A stretch of DNA of 64,000 bases from Bacteroidota bacterium (GTDB lineage: Bacteria; Bacteroidota; Bacteroidia; Sphingobacteriales; Sphingobacteriaceae), in contig JAMFRP010000007.1 in NCBI GenBank assembly GCA_026224775.1, forward strand, positions 62,001-126,000, written 5' to 3'. Below the pieces are notes generated by a model, which did no database searches, was not told where the DNA came from, and was given only the letters and a program-made list of their open reading frames with translations. This document shows positions 1 through 6,668 of the stretch, one piece after another (within the stretch, counting starts at the first letter, position 1; every line of letters begins with the position of its first letter). The position numbers and the translations under genes were made by a program.

Positions 1-168
1 TTTAATACCATAGGTTTTTTCCAGTTCTGCAGCAATTTCGCATAAAAGAACGTATTGGCGGGCTCCTAAAATAAGATTAGCACCACGTTTGGCAAATTCA
101 TGAGCAAGTGATTTACCAATGCCTGATGACGCACCGGTTATGATTACAACTTTATCTTTCAACTTCAT
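1..168 (-). CDS. Short-chain dehydrogenase/reductase, N-terminal part only
   Basis: The reverse strand reads an open frame from an ATG at 168 to the window edge, so the C-terminal part is missing. The first 56 residues start MKLKDKVVIITGASSGIGKS, which is the classic SDR Rossmann nucleotide-binding motif TGxxxGIG. The region after it (EFAKRGANLILGAR) fits the second beta strand with an Arg that usually favours NADP(H). The start overlaps the 3' end of the upstream glycosyltransferase gene by 17 bp, so the two are probably co-transcribed. The catalytic Tyr-Lys region is outside the window, so substrate cannot be judged. Confidence 0.85.
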   Translation of the reverse strand, partial: MKLKDKVVIITGASSGIGKSLAHEFAKRGANLILGARQYVLLCEIAAELEKTYGIK

Positions 169-985
169 AAGCAAGAGGCAACTGTCCGGTGCCTTCTAAC
201 TTAATTTCAGGCATTTTGAACAAATATTTTACGGCGAATATAATCATAGCACCATAAAAGTTCTTAACGAATTGCCAGTTTAATTTAGGGGTATTAACCC
301 AGTTAAAATTGATGATATATGTTTTGGGGAAATAGTAATTTTTAAAGCCTGCTAACCTTATACGGTATGACAGATCAATATCGTGCCCGTACATAGCAAA
401 TTGTTCATCGAAAAGACCGATGTCATTTAATACAGATTTACGTAGCAGCATAAATGCGCCATTTACAAAATCCACTTCTGATGTTTGGAACTCCTCTACC
501 CAATCCTTACGGTTACGGTCGCCAATGCGGGATTTCGGGAAATATTTGGATAAACCTGTTAGTTTAAAAAACGCAATCCATTGGCTTGATAAACCACGGT
601 TTGATTCCGGCAGAAAACTTCCTTTAGGTGTTATCATTCTTACGCCTACCGCACCAGAATCCGCATGCTCATCCATAAATTCAAGCGTGCGTTCTAAGGT
701 CTTTTTGGAGCTAATAATATCCGGGTTGACCAGTAAAATATACTGCCCGGTTGTAAGGTTAATCATCTCATTATAAGCCTTAGCGCATCCAACCTGCTTT
801 TGACTGGCTATGATATGGAACTGAGAGAACTCATTCTCGATCATTTTCACAGAGCCATCTGTAGATGCATTGTCATATATAAAAACCTCATAGTCAATAC
901 CTTTACCAGCATCAACCAAAGAAGATAGTGTATGCCTAAGCACTTCACACATGTTGTGATTGATAATAACTATAGACAATTTCAT
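152..985 (-). CDS. Glycosyltransferase family 2 protein
   Basis: A 277-residue GT-A fold glycosyltransferase. Visible marks are the N-terminal strand SIVIINHN, the nucleotide-binding DNASTDGS at residues 38-45, VNPDI at 86-90 at the place of the DxD metal site, and HDIDLSYRIRLAG near 201-213, which fits the acidic C-terminal motif of the rhamnosyl/WcaA-like GT2 group. Such enzymes move a sugar from a nucleotide donor onto a cell-envelope glycan or lipid carrier; the acceptor cannot be read from sequence. There is no clear membrane anchor, only a hydrophobic stretch near 240-255. It ends inside the SDR gene and starts 2 bp after the recR stop codon, so recR-GT2-SDR looks like one transcript. 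Confidence 0.88.
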   Translation of the reverse strand: MKLSIVIINHNMCEVLRHTLSSLVDAGKGIDYEVFIYDNASTDGSVKMIENEFSQFHIIASQKQVGCAKAYNEMINLTTGQYILLVNPDIISSKKTLERTLEFMDEHADSGAVGVRMITPKGSFLPESNRGLSSQWIAFFKLTGLSKYFPKSRIGDRNRKDWVEEFQTSEVDFVNGAFMLLRKSVLNDIGLFDEQFAMYGHDIDLSYRIRLAGFKNYYFPKTYIINFNWVNTPKLNWQFVKNFYGAMIIFAVKYLFKMPEIKLEGTGQLPLAYEVER

Positions 986-987
986 AT

Positions 988-1605
988 TTACCTGGATAAT
1001 GAATTTTCGTATGGAACACGTGTAGCAATGGACCGACCTAAGGTTAGTTCATCAACGTACTCTAATTCACCTCCAAAAGCTATGCCACGAGCTATGGTTG
1101 AGATAGTTATATTGTAAGATTTTAATCTTTTATTCAAATAAAACAAAGTGGTATCACCCTCCATTGTAGCGCTCAGGGCAAATATGACCTCTTTTACACT
1201 ATCATCTTTCAAGCGTTCAATAAGCGTATCCACCTCCAGATCGGACGGGCCGACTCCATCCATTGGCGAAATCAATCCACCCAAAACATGATACAACCCA
1301 TTATACTGATTGGTATTTTCAACAGCCATTACATCGCGGGTATCTTCAACCACGCATATGGTGCCTTTATCCCGCTTAGGTGCCGAGCATATTTCACAGA
1401 TTAACTGATCAGATATATTATGGCAAGTTTGGCAAAATTGTATTTCGTGCCTGAGTTTAGTTATAGCACCACTAAACCTGTCAACCTCTGCACTATCCTG
1501 CTTCAATAAATGCAAAACTAAACGCAATGCGGTTTTTTGTCCCACGCCCGGTAATTTGGCAAATTCAGCAACCGCATCCTCCAACAACTTTGATGAAAAG
1601 TTCAT
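988..1605 (-). CDS. recR: Recombination mediator protein RecR
   Basis: A 205-residue protein of normal RecR length. It has the helix-hairpin-helix LPGVGQKTALRL at 18-29, a four-cysteine zinc finger (C58, C61, C70, C73), and a Toprim domain beginning ICVVEDTRD at about 83-91. RecR acts with RecO and RecF to load RecA on gapped DNA. The start ATG lies only 4 bp after a TACATTTG box (reverse strand, 1617-1610), so the mRNA may be leaderless or nearly so. The gene runs divergently from the LOG-family gene across an octamer-repeat hairpin. Confidence 0.97.
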   Translation of the reverse strand: MNFSSKLLEDAVAEFAKLPGVGQKTALRLVLHLLKQDSAEVDRFSGAITKLRHEIQFCQTCHNISDQLICEICSAPKRDKGTICVVEDTRDVMAVENTNQYNGLYHVLGGLISPMDGVGPSDLEVDTLIERLKDDSVKEVIFALSATMEGDTTLFYLNKRLKSYNITISTIARGIAFGGELEYVDELTLGRSIATRVPYENSLSR

Positions 1606-1609
1606 GCTA

Positions 1610-1617
1610 CAAATGTA
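1610..1617 (-). promoter_or_regulatory. Candidate recR -7 box abutting the start codon
   Basis: Read on the reverse strand this is TACATTTG, an exact match to the Bacteroidetes -7 consensus TAnnTTTG. Only 4 bases separate it from the recR ATG. No TTTG is seen at the -33 spacing, where the hairpin repeat lies instead. The box match is seen; promoter use is inferred. Confidence 0.45.
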
Positions 1618-1623
1618 ATTAGC

Positions 1624-1720
1624 GAATGAGTGATTTAGTGAATAAGTGATTAATATTTTTAATGCCGCTTTTCATATTTTAACTACTTTTGAATCACTCA
1701 TTCACTAAATCACTCAATCA
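1624..1720. repeat. Octamer tandem repeat arranged as a long inverted repeat (locus 1)
   Basis: The left arm (about 1626-1652) reads GAGTGATT, TAGTGAAT, AAGTGATT. The complement of the right arm (about 1690-1720) reads GAGTGATT, TAGTGAAT, GAGTGATT. The arms are therefore nearly perfect complements of about 25 bp, with a loop of about 37 bp. The element lies between the divergent recR and LOG genes, and its right arm ends 4 bp before the LOG start. The same octamers recur at 31223-31271 and 40393-40432. Confidence 0.8.
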
Positions 1721-1724
1721 ATCC

Positions 1725-2309
1725 ATGAAAAAGATATGTGTTTACTGCGGTGCCAATTTCAATGGCGATCCATTATTAAAGCAATCCATTGAATTGTTAG
1801 CCGAAGTCATGGTAAACAATCACATCGATTTGGTTTACGGTGGCGGAAAAGTTGGCGTTATGGGCCTTATTGCTGATGCTGTTTTAGCCAAAGGCGGACA
1901 GGTTGAAGGTGTTATCCCTCAGTTTTTAATGGATAAAGAAGTAGGCCATACTGGCGTAACAAAGCTACATATAACAGAAAACATGCACGAGCGCAAACAA
2001 TTGATGAGCGATTTATGCGATGGTTATATAACCCTACCCGGTGGCTTAGGCACAATGGAAGAGTTTTTTGAAGTACTAACCTGGCTACAATTAGGCCTGC
2101 ATAATAAACCGATTGGCATATTGAATGTAAATGGTTATTATGATTTTTTACTTAAACAGTTGGATGTAATGGTTGAACAACGCTTCTTAAAACCCGTAAA
2201 CCGCGAATTAGTATTATCATCTGCTGACCCAATTGAGCTCATAAACCTAATGAATAATTTTAAACCAGATGTTGATGAAGTTTGGTTTAGGGATAGGAAT
2301 TTGATTTAG
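1725..2309 (+). CDS. LOG-family nucleoside 5'-monophosphate phosphoribohydrolase
   Basis: From the ATG at 1725 the protein has 194 residues, the usual size of LOG/TIGR00730 proteins. An upstream TTG at 1689 would only translate the repeat arm, so I prefer 1725. Typical motifs are CVYCGAN near the N-terminus, LVYGGGKVGVMG at 36-47, MHERK at 88-92 and PGGLGTMEE at 105-113, the last two forming the phosphate and catalytic site. Family members cleave cytokinin riboside monophosphate or AMP-like nucleotides to free base and ribose 5-phosphate; in bacteria the natural substrate is often unclear. It is cytosolic and transcribed away from recR. Confidence 0.92.
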   Translation: MKKICVYCGANFNGDPLLKQSIELLAEVMVNNHIDLVYGGGKVGVMGLIADAVLAKGGQVEGVIPQFLMDKEVGHTGVTKLHITENMHERKQLMSDLCDGYITLPGGLGTMEEFFEVLTWLQLGLHNKPIGILNVNGYYDFLLKQLDVMVEQRFLKPVNRELVLSSADPIELINLMNNFKPDVDEVWFRDRNLI

Positions 2310-2345
2310 ATTAAAAAAACAATAAAATATTACACACCAAAACCA

Positions 2346-3395
2346 ATGAAGTTATTAAGCGGAATATTTTTATTGCTCTTCATCACTGTATGCAGCAACG
2401 CTCAATTAGTTGATACAGCTTTAATCAAAAAATTAAGTATAAACGGAGTATGCTTATGTAAAACAACCCTATCTGCATTAAAACAAACATATCCTGATTT
2501 AAAAAAAGTTAATGTAGAGGAAATGGATATACCCAAAGGCTGTTTTAGTGAGGACAGCCGATTTATTGCAGGTGTTGGATATGCCTCACCCGAGCAACAT
2601 GGCGTAATATTTCAAAAAGATCAGGTGGAAGATTTTGTAAGTAAAATCAGGATTACAAATCAATTCAAGGGGTATCTACCAAATGGAAAGTATATTGATA
2701 TGGGCACTGCTAAGCTAAAAGATATATTTCGTTTATACCCAGAATTAAAAGACAAATGGGGATCAAGAGGATGTTCTGATTATTGGAATTTTTCAAACGA
2801 TACCATATCTTTTTATGTAAAAATTGATCCCAGTAAAAAACCTCAATTTCCAGTTGACGAATCGTTTTATATGTCTAAACCAATTGCAGGAATCGACTTA
2901 ACAATGTCTTGTTATAGCATGCGCAAGGATCAACCCAATATTGTTTTTCCTGATGAATCAAATGACCCTGTATTTTTTTTAGATAGTATCCAGGTAAATA
3001 AAATGGTTCTATCAAATTATAACCCGACAGAAATTGCAAGTGTAACAATTTATAAAGACTCGCTAATAATTAAGAAATTATATCATAAGGGTGCAAAAAA
3101 TGGATTAATATATATTGAAACAAAAGATTTCGCTAAGAACCGTTATCAGAATTATTTTAGTTCAAAGTCGCCGGAATATGCCAGCATTATTCATTCTACA
3201 AAAAGCAACTCCGGAATTCAATATATTTTAAACGGGAAAATACTCAATAAAGATTATGAAGGAGATCTGGCCAATTTAAATGATAAAACCTTTAGAGAAA
3301 TAAAAATTATCGATAAAGATCAATTAACTAAGTTATACGGAATAACAGATAAGAATTTTGGTGTGTTAATATACTCAGTTACACAATCAAAATAG
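2346..3395 (+). CDS. Secreted protein of unknown function with two plug-like repeats
   Basis: A 349-residue protein with a Sec signal peptide (first 20 residues, ending SNAQ). I do not recognise a named family. Two kinds of internal duplication can be seen. Residues about 36-100 and 120-190 each carry a YP(D/E)LK segment followed by a GC(F)S(E)D segment. Residues about 209-260 (FFLDSIQV, NPTEIASVTIYKD, NGLIYIETK) and 292-346 (QYILNGKIL, REIKIIDKDQLTKLYG, GVLIYS) each look like the core of a TonB-receptor plug domain, where a short name-like DG segment is followed by IxxIxVLKD and NGVIxITTK. There is no beta-barrel. It starts 36 bp after the LOG gene. A periplasmic role in protein-protein contacts is a guess. 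Confidence 0.7.
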   Translation: MKLLSGIFLLLFITVCSNAQLVDTALIKKLSINGVCLCKTTLSALKQTYPDLKKVNVEEMDIPKGCFSEDSRFIAGVGYASPEQHGVIFQKDQVEDFVSKIRITNQFKGYLPNGKYIDMGTAKLKDIFRLYPELKDKWGSRGCSDYWNFSNDTISFYVKIDPSKKPQFPVDESFYMSKPIAGIDLTMSCYSMRKDQPNIVFPDESNDPVFFLDSIQVNKMVLSNYNPTEIASVTIYKDSLIIKKLYHKGAKNGLIYIETKDFAKNRYQNYFSSKSPEYASIIHSTKSNSGIQYILNGKILNKDYEGDLANLNDKTFREIKIIDKDQLTKLYGITDKNFGVLIYSVTQSK

Positions 3396-3500
3396 TTTGG
3401 TTACTCCTTTGTTTGCTTATTTACTTCAAAAACAAATTTAACTTAAATTGTCTTTTCTTATAGTAATGTTTTACATTACGTTTTTTCTGACCGACCAATT

Positions 3501-5132
3501 ATGAATATTGAATTCAACAAAAACGAAGACGTTAATAAACAGCTTGTTTATGAGGTTACAACAAAGCTGAAAAAGATTTATTTAGGCGGTGGCGAAAAGT
3601 CCGCAGCCAAACAAAAAGAAAAAGGCAAAATGCTTGCCCGTGAGCGTGTAGCCTACCTGATTGATAAAGATAAGCCTTGGTTAGAAATTGGCGCATTTGC
3701 AGGTGAAGGGCTTTATGCCGAACATGGTGGCTGCCCTTCCGGTGGTGTGATTTGTGGTATTGGTTATGTATCAGGCAGGCAATGCGTTATTGTTGCTAAT
3801 GATGCTACTGTAAAAGCGGGCGCATGGTTTCCTATCACTGCTAAAAAGAATCTTCGTGCTCAGGAAATCTCCATGGAGAATAAGCTCCCTATAATTTATT
3901 TGGTTGATTCCGCAGGTGTTTATTTGCCTTTACAAGATGAGATTTTCCCGGATAAAGAACATTTTGGTCGTATATTCCGCAACAATGCTATCATGAGCGG
4001 TATGGGGATTGTACAGATCTCAGCTATCATGGGCTCGTGCGTTGCAGGCGGTGCTTATTTACCTATAATGAGTGATGAAGCCATGATAGTTGAAGGCACA
4101 GGTTCGGTATTCTTAGCCGGATCATACCTCGTAAAATCGGCTATTGGTGAAGATATAGACAATGAAAGCCTTGGCGGCGCTAAAATGCATTGCGAAATAT
4201 CTGGTGTTACGGATTATAAGCAACCTAATGATCAAGCCTGCTTAGATAGCATCCGTAACATTTTCAGCAAGATTGGTGATTATAATAAAGCTGGCTTTGA
4301 TCGTATAAAACCAGCTCAACCCAAACTTGATCCAAAAGACATTTACGGAATACTACCCGATACCCGCGATAAACCTTATGATATGAGGGATATTATTTTG
4401 CGATTATTGGATGATTCCGCGTTTGAAGAATATAAAATGGAATATGGCCAGTCTATCATCTGTGGACTAGGTCGAATTGATGGATGGGCTGTGGGCGTTG
4501 TGGCTAATCAGCGTAAAGTTGTAAAATCAGGTAAAAAGGAAATGCAATTTGGCGGTGTGATCTATTCAGATTCCGCCGATAAAGCAACCCGGTTTATCAT
4601 GAACTGCAACCAGAAGAAAATTCCTTTAGTTTTCTTGCAGGATGTTACCGGCTTTATGGTCGGCAGCAGGTCAGAACAAGGTGGTATTATTAAAGATGGC
4701 GCTAAAATGGTAAACGCGGTTGCCAACTCTGTAGTTCCTAAATTCACAATAGTAATAGGTAATTCTTATGGCGCTGGTAATTACGCCATGTGCGGCAAAG
4801 CTTACGATCCTAGATTAATATACGCCTGGCCATCAGCCAAAATTGCGGTTATGGGCGGTTCACAAGCAGCTAAAACTTTATTACAGATACAGGCCGCAGG
4901 CTTAAAAGCAAAAGGCGAAGAAATCATCACCCCAGAAAGAGAAGCTGAATTATTAAAAGAAATAAGCGACAGATACGATGCACAAACCACTCCCTATTAT
5001 GCAGCTGCAAGGCTTTGGGTTGATGGAATAATTGATCCATTGGAAACCCGTAAAGTAATATCAATGGGAATTGAAGCAGCTAACCACTCGCCTATTGAAA
5101 AAGCATTTAATGTGGGGATTATACAAACTTAG
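3501..5132 (+). CDS. Acyl-CoA carboxylase beta (carboxyltransferase) subunit, methylcrotonyl-CoA type
   Basis: A 543-residue carboxyltransferase with the two crotonase-like halves of biotin-dependent acyl-CoA carboxylases. The N-terminal half has MLARERV, IVANDATVKAG, YLVDSAGVYLP and FPDKEHFGRIFRNNAIMSG; the C-terminal half has FLQDVTGFMVG and GNSYGAGNYAMCGKAYDPR. The length and the FPDxxHFGRIFxN pattern are closer to methylcrotonyl-CoA carboxylase beta than to the shorter propionyl-CoA type. It transfers CO2 from carboxybiotin to the acyl-CoA. The biotin carboxylase/carrier subunit is not nearby, so the partner must be encoded elsewhere. It stands alone, with no obvious operon partner. Confidence 0.9.
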   Translation: MNIEFNKNEDVNKQLVYEVTTKLKKIYLGGGEKSAAKQKEKGKMLARERVAYLIDKDKPWLEIGAFAGEGLYAEHGGCPSGGVICGIGYVSGRQCVIVANDATVKAGAWFPITAKKNLRAQEISMENKLPIIYLVDSAGVYLPLQDEIFPDKEHFGRIFRNNAIMSGMGIVQISAIMGSCVAGGAYLPIMSDEAMIVEGTGSVFLAGSYLVKSAIGEDIDNESLGGAKMHCEISGVTDYKQPNDQACLDSIRNIFSKIGDYNKAGFDRIKPAQPKLDPKDIYGILPDTRDKPYDMRDIILRLLDDSAFEEYKMEYGQSIICGLGRIDGWAVGVVANQRKVVKSGKKEMQFGGVIYSDSADKATRFIMNCNQKKIPLVFLQDVTGFMVGSRSEQGGIIKDGAKMVNAVANSVVPKFTIVIGNSYGAGNYAMCGKAYDPRLIYAWPSAKIAVMGGSQAAKTLLQIQAAGLKAKGEEIITPEREAELLKEISDRYDAQTTPYYAAARLWVDGIIDPLETRKVISMGIEAANHSPIEKAFNVGIIQT

Positions 5133-5133
5133 T

Positions 5134-5244
5134 TCAACCAATTTGGTAAAAATCTTTTAGAAACAGTTTTAGTGCAACAATTATAATAACCAGTAAAATT
5201 ACTATCAGTATTATAAATTGTTGTAGGGCTTTTTTCTTGTCCAT
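5134..5244 (-). CDS. Possible 36-residue single-span membrane protein
   Basis: The reverse strand of the gap between the carboxylase and trxB holds a short frame: MDKKKALQQF, then a 15-residue run of I/L/V, then ALKLFLKDFYQIG and a stop. The basic N-terminus followed by one hydrophobic helix and a basic end is a typical small inner-membrane protein. Its stop codon lies just 1 bp beyond the carboxylase stop. No ribosome site is evident, but that is common in this phylum. Known homologues cannot be named; low confidence. Confidence 0.4.
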   Translation of the reverse strand: MDKKKALQQFIILIVILLVIIIVALKLFLKDFYQIG

Positions 5245-5372
5245 TATTTTATTGTTTACGTTGACGATTTATATTTGTTATATCAAATAACTAACACCAT
5301 CAATGTTTACTAACATCTGACTATCGAAATTACCTTTTTTCTTACCTTCGTGCTTCAATTTAAAAAACAACA

Positions 5373-6329
5373 ATGTCTCAAGATTTGGAACACGTTAAAT
5401 GCCTGATTATTGGATCAGGACCTGCGGGATATACCGCTGCTGTTTATGCTTCACGCGCTGATTTAAAACCTGTATTGTATACTGGTATGTTAGCAGGCGG
5501 CCAGCTTACACAAACTACTGAGGTGGAAAATTATCCTGGTTATCCCGAAGGTATCATGGGCCCGGAAATGATGGAAAACTTCCGTAAGCAAGCAGAACGC
5601 CTGGGTGCTGATATCCGTTTTGGATACGTTAGCTCAGTTGATTTTTCAAGTATGCCGCATAAAGTGGTAGTAGACGAAGTAAAAACTATATTAGCTGATA
5701 CTGTAATTATTTCAACAGGTGCTTCTGCCAAATGGTTAGGATTGGATTCTGAACAAAAATATAGCGGCTTTGGCGTTTCTGCCTGTGCGGTGTGCGATGG
5801 ATTCTTTTTCCGCGGACAAGACGTTGCCATTGTTGGAGCCGGTGATACAGCCGCAGAAGAAGCTACTTACTTAGCTAAAATGTGCCGTAAAGTAACCATG
5901 ATTGTTCGTCGTAATGAATTCCGTGCGTCAAAAGCTATGATGCACCGTGTATTACACACCCCTAACATCGAGATACTATATAATACCGAAACAAAAGAAA
6001 TTGTAGGCGATGGACAAAGTGTTACCGGAGTAACTGTAGTTAATAACATAACTAATCAGGAAACAACATTGGATGTTACAGGTTTTTTCGTAGCTATCGG
6101 CCATAAACCTAACACCGATATTTTCAAAGGTTGGATACATATGGATGAAACAGGTTATATCCTCACCAAACCGGATTCAACCCAAACAAACATCGAAGGC
6201 ATTTTCTGCTGCGGTGATGCACAGGATCATATCTACCGTCAGGCGGTTACAGCTGCGGGTTCTGGTTGTATGGCAGCCATCGAAGCAGAACGTTATTTAG
6301 CTGCTAAAGAGCATATTGTAACTGCTTAA
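5373..6329 (+). CDS. trxB: Thioredoxin-disulfide reductase
   Basis: A 318-residue low-Mr thioredoxin reductase. It shows the FAD-binding IIGSGPAGY at 12-20, the redox pair C138-A-V-C141 followed by DG, the NADPH-binding GAGDTAAEEA from 155, and the C-terminal FAD motif GIFCCGDAQD. It passes electrons from NADPH through FAD and the CxxC to thioredoxin in the cytosol. A TACCTTCG box at 5343-5350, about 22 bp before the ATG, is a weak candidate -7 element. The thx gene lies 60 bp downstream. Confidence 0.97.
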   Translation: MSQDLEHVKCLIIGSGPAGYTAAVYASRADLKPVLYTGMLAGGQLTQTTEVENYPGYPEGIMGPEMMENFRKQAERLGADIRFGYVSSVDFSSMPHKVVVDEVKTILADTVIISTGASAKWLGLDSEQKYSGFGVSACAVCDGFFFRGQDVAIVGAGDTAAEEATYLAKMCRKVTMIVRRNEFRASKAMMHRVLHTPNIEILYNTETKEIVGDGQSVTGVTVVNNITNQETTLDVTGFFVAIGHKPNTDIFKGWIHMDETGYILTKPDSTQTNIEGIFCCGDAQDHIYRQAVTAAGSGCMAAIEAERYLAAKEHIVTA

Positions 6330-6360
6330 TATATTGTTTAAAACAATTAAGCCCATTGTC

Positions 6361-6388
6361 ATCTTATAAGCTTATAAACTTATAAGAT
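6361..6388. repeat. Perfect inverted repeat built from three CTTATAAG octamers
   Basis: The arms ATCTTATAAG (6361-6370) and CTTATAAGAT (6379-6388) are perfect complements with an 8-base loop CTTATAAA. The whole is three head-to-tail copies of the self-complementary octamer CTTATAAG, the middle one with one change. It ends 1 bp before the ATG of thx, where a ribosome would bind. Confidence 0.75.
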
Positions 6389-6389
6389 A

Positions 6390-6563
6390 ATGGGAAAAGG
6401 AGATAAAAAAACACGTAAAGGCAAAATAGCGATGGGCTCATATGGTAAAACTAGGCCGCATCATGTAAAAGCAGCCTCATCGATACCATCAGAAAAGGCC
6501 GACAAGGCAGAAAAACCGGTAGTCGCTGAAAAGCCTGAAAAAACTAAAAAACCATCCGCTTAG
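6390..6563 (+). CDS. 30S ribosomal protein THX
   Basis: A 57-residue, lysine-rich protein. Its N-terminus, MGKGDKKTRKGKIAMGSYGK followed by TRPHH, is the hallmark of bacterial ribosomal protein THX (bTHX, S31e-like), which sits in a pocket at the head of the 30S subunit in Thermus and many Bacteroidetes. The C-terminal tail is rich in Lys, Glu and Pro and is longer than in Thermus. It follows trxB by 60 bp, directly after a strong inverted repeat, and its stop codon lies within a rho-independent terminator. Confidence 0.92.
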   Translation: MGKGDKKTRKGKIAMGSYGKTRPHHVKAASSIPSEKADKAEKPVVAEKPEKTKKPSA

Positions 6564-6580
6564 GCGAATGGTTTTTTTAG
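6544..6580 (+). terminator. Rho-independent terminator of thx
   Basis: An A-rich arm ending ACCAT (to 6555) pairs with AATGGTTTTTTT (6567-6578), with a short inner CGC/GCG stem. The hairpin includes the thx stop codon and ends in seven T residues. Confidence 0.75.
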
Positions 6581-6668
6581 TTTAATACACTTTTTTACAC
6601 AACAATTCCCTCAACGTTTTCAAATTCTACTATATTCACGGTTATTATACCAAAGCTGTTGATTTACT

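Noticed and set aside
1..168. SDR fragment as the missing KduD
   Set aside because: It is 47 kb from kduI, linked to a glycosyltransferase and recR, and its short N-terminus gives no KduD-specific feature.
6607..6624. AACGTT-centred site before GH20
   Set aside because: The outer bases do not match the consensus, and the 60-bp spacing would put the -7 box over the start codon.
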